NCBI GenBank assembly: GCA_003024985.2
Contig: PXIH01S0004567.1
DNA: 13,177 bases
DNA from: Euperipatoides rowelli
Lineage: Eukaryota; Onychophora; Udeonychophora; Euonychophora; Peripatopsidae
Direction: 5' to 3' (one strand)
The position numbers and the translations under genes are program-made. The notes under the pieces were generated by a model. It did not search any database and was not told where the DNA came from. It was given only the letters and a program-made list of their open reading frames with translations. This document shows, in pieces, positions 1 to 8,390 of the stretch (the stretch's first letter is position 1; each line of letters begins with the position of its first letter).

Positions 1-35
1 TACTTTTTTTTTTTCAAATAATATACAGTATATAT
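1..35. repeat. 35-bp perfect direct repeat, copy A
   Basis: The first 35 bases (TAC, then T11, then CAAATAATATACAGTATATAT) recur exactly and in the same orientation at 1762-1796. The match ends at base 36. Its left limit cannot be seen because the window begins here, so the repeat may be longer. The right part carries the ATATACAGTATAT motif that is scattered through the window. It could be a terminus shared by two repeat copies or a local duplication. Confidence 0.85.
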
Positions 36-62
36 ACTGCATATACTGCAAGGGCATATGGT

Positions 63-105
63 GGGGGGGGGATTTTGGAGGTTGCCTCCCCCCTCCCCCA
101 AAATC
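63..105. repeat. G-run / C-run imperfect hairpin
   Basis: A run of nine G (63-71) is followed by a foldback: GATTTTGG (71-78) pairs with CCAAAATC (98-105), and inside it GGAGG (77-81) pairs with CCTCC (85-89) across a 3-base loop. It is one of the few G/C-rich spots in this part of the window. No function is recognised. It could be a remnant of a repeat end. Confidence 0.6.
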
Positions 106-424
106 TCTAAATTATCAAGCTGCAACCTCTCTGTAAAAATGAGACTAATTCAAAATCTAGGTATTTAATATAAAGTTAGCCATCTCTAATGTCTATACAA
201 TTCCTCCGAAAAAAGAAAAAAACTTATTGAATTTTAGAATTAGCAAATACCAGTACTAGCAAAAAACGTCCATTACAACCAAAAAGAAATTTTACAAATC
301 TTATCAAATGGTGACAAAATGCCCATACAAAAAAAAAAAAGTTTATCAAAATCTAACAGAAAAATTACTAGTAAGACTAATCTTATTAGTAATTACCTTC
401 CAAAAAAAATTCCACCGTATACCT
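106..424. other. A+T-rich stretch, no gene seen
   Basis: Low-complexity A+T-rich DNA with several A-runs. Two overlapping short frames begin at 308 and 319, but they run into the TA-rich repeat cluster and encode only Tyr/Ile-rich low-complexity peptide. I see no conserved motif, RNA gene or transposon end. Confidence 0.7.
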
Positions 425-427
425 ATG

Positions 428-632
428 ATATACAGTATATACAATATATATGCACATATTTGTATATATCATATACTGTGTGTATACAGTATATGTATAG
501 TGTATAATGTACTGTATATACAGTATATTTGTAAACTTCTGACAGTACATACCACCGTATTTACAATATAGTATAGGTAATGCATTATGCAACATGTTAT
601 ATACAGTACATACGTACACACGCAGTATATAT
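428..632. repeat. Cluster of palindromic TATACAGTATA / TACTGTATA motifs
   Basis: TACAGTA occurs at 431-437, 485-491, 519-525 and 602-608, and its complement TACTGTA at 510-516, embedded in TATATA and related steps such as ACAGTACATACGTACAC. Because TATACTGTATA and TATACAGTATA are each near-palindromic, the tract can fold in several alternative ways. Open frames on both strands here (308-571 forward, 386-619 reverse) are by-products of this simple sequence. It is best read as a degenerate A+T satellite or microsatellite. Confidence 0.75.
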
Positions 633-1033
633 ACTTTTATCTATTATGTAAATTTTAATATCTCACTGTCTGAAAGTCTTTAAATAAAGTTTCATAAACA
701 AAACAATGTAAATCAATTATCAAGGATGTGATTTTCCAATTTTAGACAGATTGACAGGTGTGTTTTTTTTTGTTTTTTTTTAATTTATTTGGGCATGGGG
801 GAAAAAATAATATTTTTCATTAATAATGTTTGCTTGAGTTATTAATACCCAAACGAGTTGCCAGTTCCTTGTCCTTGAACATTTAAGAGTCCGCTTCACA
901 ATTGTAAAATTGTAAATAAAATAGATATAATGACATGAATGTGAACGATTAATGTGTGTGTATGCGTGAACACAGTATTTGTATAAAAGATTTANTATCA
1001 TGGTGACACCCCTCGCTAAACAAATAGCTTTAT
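633..1033. other. A+T-rich stretch, no gene seen
   Basis: Unrecognised A+T-rich DNA with T-runs at about 762-781 and one ambiguous base at 995. The 15-mer ATCAAGGATGTGATT at 719-733 recurs inverted at 2171-2185. A 73-codon reverse frame at 780-1001 has no recognisable motif and crosses the ambiguous base. I do not call it a gene. Confidence 0.65.
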
Positions 1034-1182
1034 ATGCTGCTATAGATTATTTCTCTTAAAATGAATAGAAATACAAATGTAACAGGAAAGAACAAGTTTA
1101 GTCCATCTATTTTCTTGACTAAACTTGTTGACGTCTACATTTGCATATCTATGCTTTTAAACAGAATAATTAATAGCAGCAT
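1034..1182. repeat. 149-bp imperfect palindrome (long hairpin / MITE-like)
   Basis: The left arm (1034-1103) and the reverse complement of the right arm (1117-1182) align over the full arm length with about 50 matches in 70 columns. The outermost 10 bp (ATGCTGCTAT / ATAGCAGCAT) are perfect, as are the innermost 13 bp (AACAAGTTTAGTC at 1091-1103 with GACTAAACTTGTT at 1117-1129). The loop is 13 bases. A further TTA at 1030-1032 pairs with TAA at 1184-1186 beyond one mismatch. No clear target duplication is visible. The stem is about twice the usual animal pre-microRNA stem, so a decayed foldback transposon is more likely than a microRNA gene. Confidence 0.8.
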
Positions 1183-1761
1183 TTAATTTTATACATTCAT
1201 GTGACACATTCTCGTGACATCAATCACTTCGCTACTAAGTTAAAAATGAATTCAATTGAAACTTTAAATTACTATTTTATATTGTTTAAAACTTATCTGG
1301 AAATTTAACAAATATTATTTGAAAAAAAAAATATGAAAGTTTACCTCATCTTTAAAAATTGGACTCATTTAACGATATGCAGTATTATTTATTCACTGCA
1401 TATTTAGTGTCATGGTTATTTAAATAAAGTTATGATTTACTGGCTGCAGACGGAATGGAAATTGTTTAGGAAAATAATTGTATATTAAACATTCATTTCA
1501 ACTTTTTTCCGTACATTAAAAAGTTTTTCCATTCGCTGAAGTTAAGTCACTTTGCAATTTTAATATGCTAGTAATTTTAACGTTCAAATTCTTAAAATGT
1601 AAAAAAAATCGGTAAAACAGTTTGGTTTTTGATAGATATTTGCATATTTAGCACTAGGTCATTAGATGGTCTAAAAAAAAAAAAAAAACTCATTTGCTTT
1701 TTTTTTTTTACCAATGTCTCATTTTAAAAACTTTTGTTTGTTTTATTCAAATTTTATTGAA
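1183..1761. other. A+T-rich stretch with one short hairpin
   Basis: No gene is recognised. A 9-bp perfect inverted repeat, ATATGCAGT (1375-1383) with ACTGCATAT (1395-1403), has an 11-base loop. A weaker inverted pair lies at about 1450-1460 (CGGAATGGAAA) and 1529-1539. A run of 16 A occupies 1673-1688 and a T-run follows close behind. Confidence 0.65.
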
Positions 1762-1796
1762 TACTTTTTTTTTTTCAAATAATATACAGTATATAT
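1762..1796. repeat. 35-bp perfect direct repeat, copy B
   Basis: This is identical to bases 1-35 and lies 1,761 bp downstream in the same orientation. The 17-mer at its right end, TATACAGTATATATTAG, also occurs near 5301-5317, so the A+T motif part belongs to a wider family while the T11-CAAATAA part is unique to this pair. Divergence starts immediately at 1797. Confidence 0.85.
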
Positions 1797-2406
1797 TAGT
1801 AGCAATTTTACAATATACTGTTTGTTTGAACAATGCACTATTTTAATTAGCCATTCTTGTTCATTTTAAAGGAATTCGAAAAACGTTTAATTAAAACAGT
1901 GTACCTACATTGTTGTAGAGGCATTTTTAAAATTGCTGCTAAAATATTGATTTCGATTTTTTTTTAATTCGCAAAAAGTTTTTTTTTTTTTTTTTTTAAA
2001 TCAATTTGAACGAGCCAAGCAAAAGTTTGACAAATGGTGGTGAACAAATTATTATTAAAAACAGTATTGCTAGTGTTTTTATTTTCAAGATGTCTTCTAC
2101 TGCTTCATATACAGTAAATGCCTAAATTTTTCCGTTGGTAAAAAAAAAAATAAAAAAAAAAATTATAGCCAATCACATCCTTGATTATACAAAATGGCAT
2201 TTTTTAGCCATTCTTTTTTTTTTTTTGTAATCAATAATTCATACTATTCAAATTTTTTTTAATGCTAAATGTATTATATTTTTATATTTAAAATTGCCTT
2301 TGAGTAATTTACGTGTACATACCCTGTATATATCTTTAAAATAAGTTGTATTAACATGATTTTTGAGTATCTGTAAGATTACAAAGTTTATAAATACAGG
2401 TATCAG

Positions 2407-2439
2407 TATATATATATATAAGTTTAACACACACACACA
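2407..2439. repeat. TA and CA dinucleotide microsatellites
   Basis: Seven TA units at 2407-2420 and six AC units starting at 2427 are separated by a 6-base spacer. This is an ordinary compound microsatellite and a likely length-variable site. Confidence 0.85.
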
Positions 2440-3474
2440 AAGAAACTGTTGTATTTCTGTCTTTTTAAAAGATGTTTGTTTCTTCTCTTCCAGCCTATAT
2501 TATTTTTTTTACAAAAAAAAAATAATCCCCTTCGTGAATTTTTTTTTATCTATTTTTATGAAGACGAAAAAAAAGTATTATCCTTAGTGGGTTTGTTATT
2601 ATATAGCTGTTTGCAATTTTGTCCGATGTTTTTTATGAATGTCTAGAAATGACGTTCACAGCCTGCTGCGGAATGCCAGAAATTGCCAAAAACTCTTGAA
2701 ATTCTCTAGGTCTAGAATCGGGTAAATATAGGAAATTAAAAAAAAAAAAAGGTAAGGGCCAGTTTCAAAATTCCTTTGTAAATAGGTAAACTAGCCATTA
2801 CAAATAGTTTCATAGTTAATTTGTTTCGAGGTGGTCTTATCTTATGTGGGATTTGGGTAAGTGCGATTTCTTTGTCGAGTGAATGATTTTTGAACTATTG
2901 CGATTTTATATTGTTGGTTTAGATGTTGAACGAACAGAAAATAATTGTGAACGAGGCGAGTTATATTGTAAAAAGTCATTTTATTTATTACAGGATCCCC
3001 TGCCCCCATATTCTAATTTTTACTCCGATTTATTTTAAAAACAGTTTTATAGCAACGTAAACTTTTTTTTTAATATACTGTATATAATTTATTATAAAAT
3101 TAAAATGTAATATAATAGGGTATTTCATTCAAATAATATCCACTGTGTATTTAAAAATTAAAATCCTAATTCGATGTTGATGATAAAATCATTTTTCTTG
3201 TTTTGGGGTTTTTAATTAGAAAGTTCGACTTTAATTGTACTTTCCCTAAGATTAGTAAATTTATATATGGATTCAGTTATTTGTGTGGCATGCCTTGTCA
3301 CTACCATTGTCTATCATTGGGTCACTCTTTCAATAGCGGTTTTTATTCTAATGATAGGGTCATCATGCCAAAATATTCACATAAAGATATGTCATAATTA
3401 TGATAAATTGTCTATTTTGTATGCCGAAGAAAAAAATGTGGCTTTCAACAAGTCAGAAGACCTATGATCTCTAG

Positions 3475-3501
3475 CCCCCTCCCCCCCTCTCCCTTTTTTT
3501 T
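3475..3501. repeat. 27-base homopyrimidine tract
   Basis: An uninterrupted C/T run with C-rich first half and T-rich second half. Such tracts can form triplex DNA in principle, but it is not a mirror repeat over its whole length. It resembles the C-rich segment at 85-99. No function is inferred. Confidence 0.7.
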
Positions 3502-4029
3502 GTGCTACATTGAAAAGAAGTCGGTCTTGGCACTTTGTTCCCATAAATATAATATCGTCAGTTGTTGCTGTTTTTTTTTTCTTTTGGGGAGGGGTTTATA
3601 ATAAATTTATGTGCCCATATATAGATTGTTAATCTGAATGATCTTAGAGATGAATTCAAAGGAACCATCAAATATGCAGGGCTCCCACTGGTTGACTTTT
3701 ACAACTTTTTGTTACTTTATTTTTTTTGGTAAGTCACTTTTTTCTTTCTATTCCACTTTGTCACTTTTTACATAAAAAAAAAAGACTATGTTAATTAATT
3801 AAAGTTTAAAGTAAGTTTTTCAGACTTCATGACCAATGCTGGGGTGCTAATGGGGAAATTATTTTTGAGTTATGTGCTAAAAACGTAGCAGTTGCAAGTC
3901 TGAGTTAAATCCAAAATTAAGACTCGAAAGTTTGTGCTTGTGTAGCAAACTTAGATTCTATTTTCCCAATCAATCTCATATTAAAAACTTGTTGCGTAAC
4001 TTCTTTATATATATAAATAATCATAATAG

Positions 4030-4173
4030 TTTCTGTTGGCTAGCTTTGATAGGTATCCTAGTATAAAAAGTAAGCTGACCAAGTCCCCCATTGATTCAAA
4101 CGTTGTGAATGATGCTGTCAACGCCATGAAACACTGTAGTGATGTTTGCATCTGGAGCGACTGTAAAAGGTAG
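4030..4173 (+). pseudogene. Possible coding relic inside the hAT-like element
   Basis: This is a stop-free frame of 47 codons preceded by a stop and an AG, with no start codon at its beginning. It is less A+T-biased than its surroundings and has ordinary amino-acid composition, including Cys, His and Trp late in the frame (Cys at codons 36, 40 and 45, Trp at 42). Lying within a transposon, it could be a remnant of transposase coding sequence. I do not recognise a hAT catalytic or zinc-finger motif. A 47-codon open frame can arise by chance here, so this is only a candidate. Confidence 0.2.
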
Positions 4174-4337
4174 TAAAGATTGCAGAAGTTATGGCAGTAA
4201 GTTAATTTAAATTTTTTGATTTGCTAAATAATTTAGTCATCTGCAATTACATGTTTTTAGTAATTGTTAATCTATGCAAATCAATATTCCGAAAGCGGAG
4301 ACGATGCTTAAGGATAAGAAAATAAGTAATAATTTTT

Positions 4338-4380
4338 AAATATCAATTTTTACAGAAAGTTAGAAGGCAAATTGATATTT
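4338..4380. repeat. 12-bp perfect inverted repeat (hairpin)
   Basis: AAATATCAATTT (4338-4349) pairs perfectly with AAATTGATATTT (4369-4380) across a 19-base loop. It lies inside the 3677-4861 element. The loop carries TTTACAGAAAG-like sequence that is repeated directly near 4402. It may be part of the element's internal structure. Confidence 0.75.
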
Positions 4381-4517
4381 TGTTTTGAAAAATTAATCCT
4401 ATTTACAGAAAGATTATGCTAATGAATCGGANGTTTTTAAAAAGTAACCTTATTTACAAAAAAAAAAGATTATTTAAACCGAGAGGAATCTGTTCTAGTT
4501 TTCATGTAATTTGATTC

Positions 4518-4582
4518 ACAACATTGAATAAATGCATTAAAAAAAAACACAATTTTAGAACATAAAACAACATTGAATAAAT
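4518..4582. repeat. 16-bp direct repeat with 49-bp period
   Basis: ACAACATTGAATAAAT occurs exactly at 4518-4533 and 4567-4582. The intervening sequence is A-rich. It is probably a small local duplication within the hAT-like element. Confidence 0.8.
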
Positions 4583-4861
4583 ACTGTGATAAGTGTTTTG
4601 CTTATAAAAATGGGTTTAAACCTCTTCAACTTTCCTTGAGTTTTAGATATTTTTAGAGGTTTAGAAAGGGTCCTGAATAGTGAAATTGGTATGTTTCTAG
4701 CTAATGTAAATTTGCTGCAACTCATAATGAGTCGTAACATGTAACTTTATGCCTGTTAGATGGATCAATGTATTTGTGCCTTTAGGGCCTTTTTAGTCAC
4801 TTTTTTTTTTACATTTTTTTACAACTTTATTTTTTTAGAACAAAATCTAGTGGAAGCCCTG

Positions 4862-5413
4862 GATATTGGATTACTCCAATGTTCAAGTTCTCTGCAGAAC
4901 TACTCGTGGAGTTTACATAGAAATTTACGTTAAGTATTAAAAAAATAAATCTATTAATAACCTTTCCAAATCTTTAAAATTTAAATAACATACTGGGAGG
5001 ATATTCACTTTTGATGGGATTAATTTCAGTGAAACTGATGATTCTGCGATTATGAATAAAATTTGTTCCATTCCACGTGAAACAAAATTACATGATTGTA
5101 CCAACTATGTTGGCTGTAAGTTGAATCGTGCTCTTTCCATCCTTTATTTTTATAGTCGAATGAATCTAGAATCATCACTGTTTTAAATGAGTTTAAACTC
5201 TAATGCAGAGAAATAATGATTGAAAAATATATCCCTTCCATAAAGTTAATGGCTTTAAAAATGAAACGCAGATTTCAACTGAACCATTATGCTTTCTTAT
5301 ATACAGTATATATTAGCTTAAGTGAATAAAGAAAAAAAATATTTTTTTTTAACAATGTGCACAATCAATTGAAATTTTTTTTTATTTTTATTTAGAATTT
5401 GAAACATTTTTGT
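4862..5413. other. A+T-rich stretch with one weak exon-like segment
   Basis: No gene can be supported. The best-looking part is 4989-5186, stop-free for 65 codons. It contains TTAATTTCAG (acceptor-like, ending at 5029) and GTAAGT (donor-like, from 5116), which would bound an 86-base exon at 5030-5115. No start codon begins the frame and I do not recognise the encoded peptide. The TATACAGTATA motif recurs at 5300-5310. Confidence 0.5.
5030..5115 (+). other. Candidate internal exon (weak)
   Basis: An 86-base segment is bounded by a plausible acceptor (TTAATTTCAG) and a strong-consensus donor (GTAAGT), with one reading frame open throughout and beyond both ends. The predicted 28-residue peptide is mixed in composition and not low-complexity. 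No domain is recognisable. Chance combinations of such sites with a short open frame are common in sequence this A+T-rich, so this is recorded mainly as something to test against transcripts. Confidence 0.15.
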
Positions 5414-5475
5414 AATTGAATATACAGTGTTATACTTTATTACTGTATATAGATGTACGTACAGTATATTCAATT
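5414..5475. repeat. 62-bp inverted repeat built on the TACAGTA motif
   Basis: AATTGAATATAC (5414-5425) is perfectly complementary to GTATATTCAATT (5464-5475), and the pairing continues for two more bases after one mismatch. The centre holds another TACTGTA (5441-5447), and TACAGTA starts at 5460. It resembles a miniature foldback element. No target duplication is evident. Confidence 0.7.
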
Positions 5476-6220
5476 GTGACAACAAAGTACTGATTAATAA
5501 TGCCCTTGATGCTTGCTATTATATAGCGCCCAAACATTAAATTATGATAATACCCCGCACAACTACTATAAAAGCTATACTATTAAGAATTGATTGTGCC
5601 CTTTATAGAGATAAACTGGGCTGCTTTGGTATTTTCCGCTAAACAACTCGAAATTGAAGTTTTTGTTAACGCCCTTATAGACATAAGCCAACGATATATA
5701 GATGTATATTTGCCGTAGAAATTTAAACAATGTAGACTAGATATCAAGTGAAGATAATTGGAATATTAAAACGTGCATTAGTTAACGTCACCTATATCTT
5801 TGACTCAAAAAGGTGTCCACAAATGTTAGAATGTATGCAAGTAGTATTAAAATGAACAATAAAATGCATTTTAAAATCGTACAAAAATCTATCCTCTTAT
5901 TTTATCGTACTAAACAAGTGACAAAAATGCTAAGACAATTAGGTGATTTACAGATTTTTTTTTTAAGACTACAAAATGACATTATTTTAATGTCAATAAT
6001 GTACATTCTAATATTTGAATACCGGAAGTTGGTTACCCTTGCGGGGCCGGCATTATTACTGACTGATACGATCTGTTGGGCCAAACAAACAGGCAAAAGT
6101 TAACTAGTGTAGATTTATGTAAAATACTTATTTTTTAAAAAAATACAGTATTTCAACTTAGTCTACATTGTTTCATAACAAAAGAATTTCATTACATAAA
6201 AAAGCATTTCTTTAGCTGTA
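5476..6220. other. A+T-rich stretch, unsupported open frame
   Basis: A 96-codon forward frame (5813-6103) opens on GTG; its first ATG is at 5831. The reverse strand is open over 5902-6096 as well, which argues for composition rather than selection. The last third (about 6020-6100) is G+C-richer than its surroundings. I do not recognise the product and do not call it a gene. Confidence 0.55.
5725..6173. repeat. 15-bp inverted repeat flanking 449 bp
   Basis: AAACAATGTAGACTA (5725-5739) is the exact reverse complement of TAGTCTACATTGTTT (6159-6173). The pair could be termini of a small transposon, but flanking sequences show no target duplication and similarity does not extend inward. A perfect 15-mer at this spacing is unlikely but not impossible by chance in A+T-rich DNA. 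The right copy also forms a smaller imperfect hairpin with 6110-6116. Confidence 0.4.
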
Positions 6221-6266
6221 TATACAGTATTTTATATAATATATACTGTATATAAAATACAGTATA
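6221..6266. repeat. 46-bp near-perfect palindrome of TACAGTA motifs
   Basis: The arms 6221-6238 and 6249-6266 are complementary at 17 of 18 positions and contain three TACAGTA/TACTGTA copies (6223-6229, 6244-6250, 6258-6264) with a 10-base spacer. It is the most regular block of the motif family in the window. Confidence 0.8.
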
Positions 6267-8390
6267 CATATCTGAATATAAATATATAAGTATGTTGATT
6301 CAAAAGTTTGTACAGATTTCCATATTAAATTGAGCTTGCTTTAATTTCACATTTTTGATAAGACCACTTCATCTTAGACTAAGAAATTATAGTTTATGAA
6401 AAGAAAAAGTGTTAAACACTCACACATTATAAATATATATATATAAAGGTATCTTATAAGAACCTGCATAGCTAACTTGTTTATATTCACTTTGTAAATA
6501 AAAGCAGGTATTATTTTTCTTTTGGTGGATGTTTTTATTTTTATTTTTCCCCCAACTAATTTGTAATGCAAAATTTTTTTTTTGATATCCAATATGTATT
6601 TTTTTTTCTTTCTTTACAGCTTTTATTGTTTTTATTTTTTTGTGTGTTTGATTTGTTTAAAAAAAAAAAATATTTTACTGGATAACNATCAGGGGGCAGG
6701 ACTAGCTATATAAATTCAAGTTTTAAATCCCATTTTAATTTTGTTTTCTTTGTAAGAGAAATATAAAAAGAGACATTATATTGTTGCATCATTAATCTTT
6801 CGATATCTATTGTAGAACGAATATTCTGTTGAGAAAGTTGGGACTGCGTTATTTTATCCTCTGGTATTATTGGTGACCTTTCCCTCCTTTCATTTTATTG
6901 TTAATATTTGTTATTCCAAATATTATAAAAATGAATATCCCATTCCTTTTTTTTTTTCTGTCTCCTTTTAAATTGGTCATTTCAATTTGTACGTTTGGAT
7001 TCCGCTAACTTCCCCTTTAATGATCTCCATCTTCCACATACATATCATATATCCCTTTGCTCCATCAAAGTTAAGAAATCTTTCTTTTAATATAAAGATT
7101 TAAATGATTTTTTAATAAAGGTTATCCATTATCTATCCCTCTATATTTTTTTAATAAATGTTTTACAAAAAAAAAAAAACTTGCCACAGTGCCGTTTAAG
7201 ACCTTTTAATCTTGGATCATTATCAAAGGAAAATAGGGTGGATTTTTTTTTTTTTTTTAAGGGGGGTATAAATTTGTGTTTCATTGCGTGTCTGAATGGT
7301 TCTAAATTCTAGTGTTTAAAACCCTCCTTTCCTGTCCATAACTTGGCTCTTACTCTGAAAGCATATCCGGAGTCAAAGGTTTCCAAATCATGTTTTTAGC
7401 GTTATCCGTCTACAAATCACCATTGAGAAGCTAAGCCGCTGTTCCCTCCTGGTTTGTTCATATACCAGTGAATTTTTTATTGTGACATTTGGTTGTGACC
7501 GTTTGATGATTTTTTTTTTTATATTTTTTATTGTTGTTTACTGTTTTCTTTTGTTTTTATTCATTCATGTTTGTAAATATAATTGCTGTATATATATTAT
7601 AATAAATGCTAAAAAAAAAGTGATTAAAAAAATGAACCTAGTTAACAAATTATTCAAATTAGATTTTGCTAACCAAATAATTGAAATACAAGAGAGAATT
7701 AAAAACACACAAGTACTTATATTCTTAGATTGTCACATTCTTAACGCAGGACATACAGTATGTAAATCATTGTACAAAAAGGAAAATGTAAGGAGATAAA
7801 GGGTGATATTTATTCAGTGCCTGAAATTTGTTGTTTGTTCTATATTAAAAACATTGTTTTGTTTTTTTTAAGCATAAAGTACTGTAGATTTAAAATTTAA
7901 TATAATTAACGTAGAGCCTGTCCAAAAATTACATTTTGGTACAATTTCTTAATAATTTTTTCTCTAAGATATCTCGCATATACTCTGAAATGTGTTTAAA
8001 ATTTATTTCCATCCAGGTAACTCTAATGACAATATTTTTGATAAAAAAATGAAGTTCTGCAGTTCGTAAATCTTTTAGCATAAAATGCAGAGTTTAGAAT
8101 AACAGCATTTTTGTTTTAGCTACCTTTACCTACAGTTTCGTAGAGAAAACTAGATGCTACACCTAACGCTGCAGTTTTACAAATGCAGCTTGTTACAGCT
8201 GCAGAACATTTGAAGAAAAAAATAAGCTATCGTACTTTGCTACACTTTTCTTAATTTTTTGGCTAAGCGATTGTCAAAATTTATCTAATAGTTTGTTTAT
8301 AAGGATGAAAATAAAAACTTATTTTCTCTTTTTAATAATAGTCTATTAAGTTTAAATCTTTTGTCTTTATTTTACGTTTAGACTTGATAC
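6267..8390. other. Long A+T-rich stretch, no gene seen
   Basis: About 2.1 kb of T-tract-rich DNA. It includes an (AT)6 tract at 6433-6445, a T16 run at 7243-7258 followed by a G-run, and pyrimidine-rich segments around 6880-7080. The longest open frame of the window (7482-7799, 105 codons, opening on GTG, first ATG near 7506) begins in a T-run and so starts as Phe/Ile-rich peptide. Its last 55 codons are less biased but unrecognised. CTGCAG occurs three times between 8056 and 8206. I see no gene, RNA gene or transposon end. Confidence 0.65.

Larger units (their letters stand above)
1797..3676. other. Long A+T-rich stretch, no gene seen
   Basis: About 1.9 kb without a supportable gene. It holds a T19 run (1979-1997), a (TA)7 tract (2407-2420), a (CA)6 tract (2427-2439), a 27-base homopyrimidine run (3475-3501), scattered TACAGTA copies (2110, 3076) and the inverted 15-mer at 2171-2185. 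Short frames at 2248-2646 and 3203-3467 encode Phe/Ile/Lys-rich or unremarkable peptides without motifs. A donor-like GGGTAAGTG lies near 2855-2863 but has no partner I can justify. Confidence 0.65.
3677..4861. mobile_element. 1.19-kb terminal-inverted-repeat element, probably hAT-like
   Basis: The left terminus CAGGGCTCCCACTGG (3677-3691) matches the reverse complement of the right terminus (4847-4861), CAGGGCTTCCACTAG, at 13 of 15 positions. The subterminal regions share direct repeats: ACAACTTT at 3701 and 4821, and GTCAC-Tn-ACAT at 3760-3773 and 4796-4814. Termini beginning CAGGG and subterminal repeats are typical of the hAT superfamily, so that assignment is inferred. The expected 8-bp target duplication is not clear: flanks CAAATATG and GATATTGG share only 4 of 8 positions. 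At 1,185 bp it is too short for a full transposase of about 600 residues and is probably an internally deleted, non-autonomous copy. Confidence 0.65.

Noticed and set aside
308-619. Overlapping frames on both strands
   Set aside because: They are translations of TATACAGTATA simple sequence, giving Tyr/Ile-rich peptide on both strands.
428-632. CRISPR-like or tandem-repeat array
   Set aside because: The motif copies are irregularly spaced, lack constant-length spacers and are simple A+T palindromes.
5813-6103. 96-codon forward frame
   Set aside because: It opens on GTG, the opposite strand is open over most of the same interval, and no domain is recognisable. It is kept only as a note inside the stretch description.
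7482-7799. Longest open frame, 105 codons
   Set aside because: It opens on GTG, its first ATG is about 8 codons in, and its first half is a translated T-run rich in Phe and Ile. No motif, no splice context and no supporting composition shift.
8056-8210. Cluster of CTGCAG hexamers as a regulatory array
   Set aside because: Only three exact copies with irregular spacing; this is compatible with chance and local similarity.
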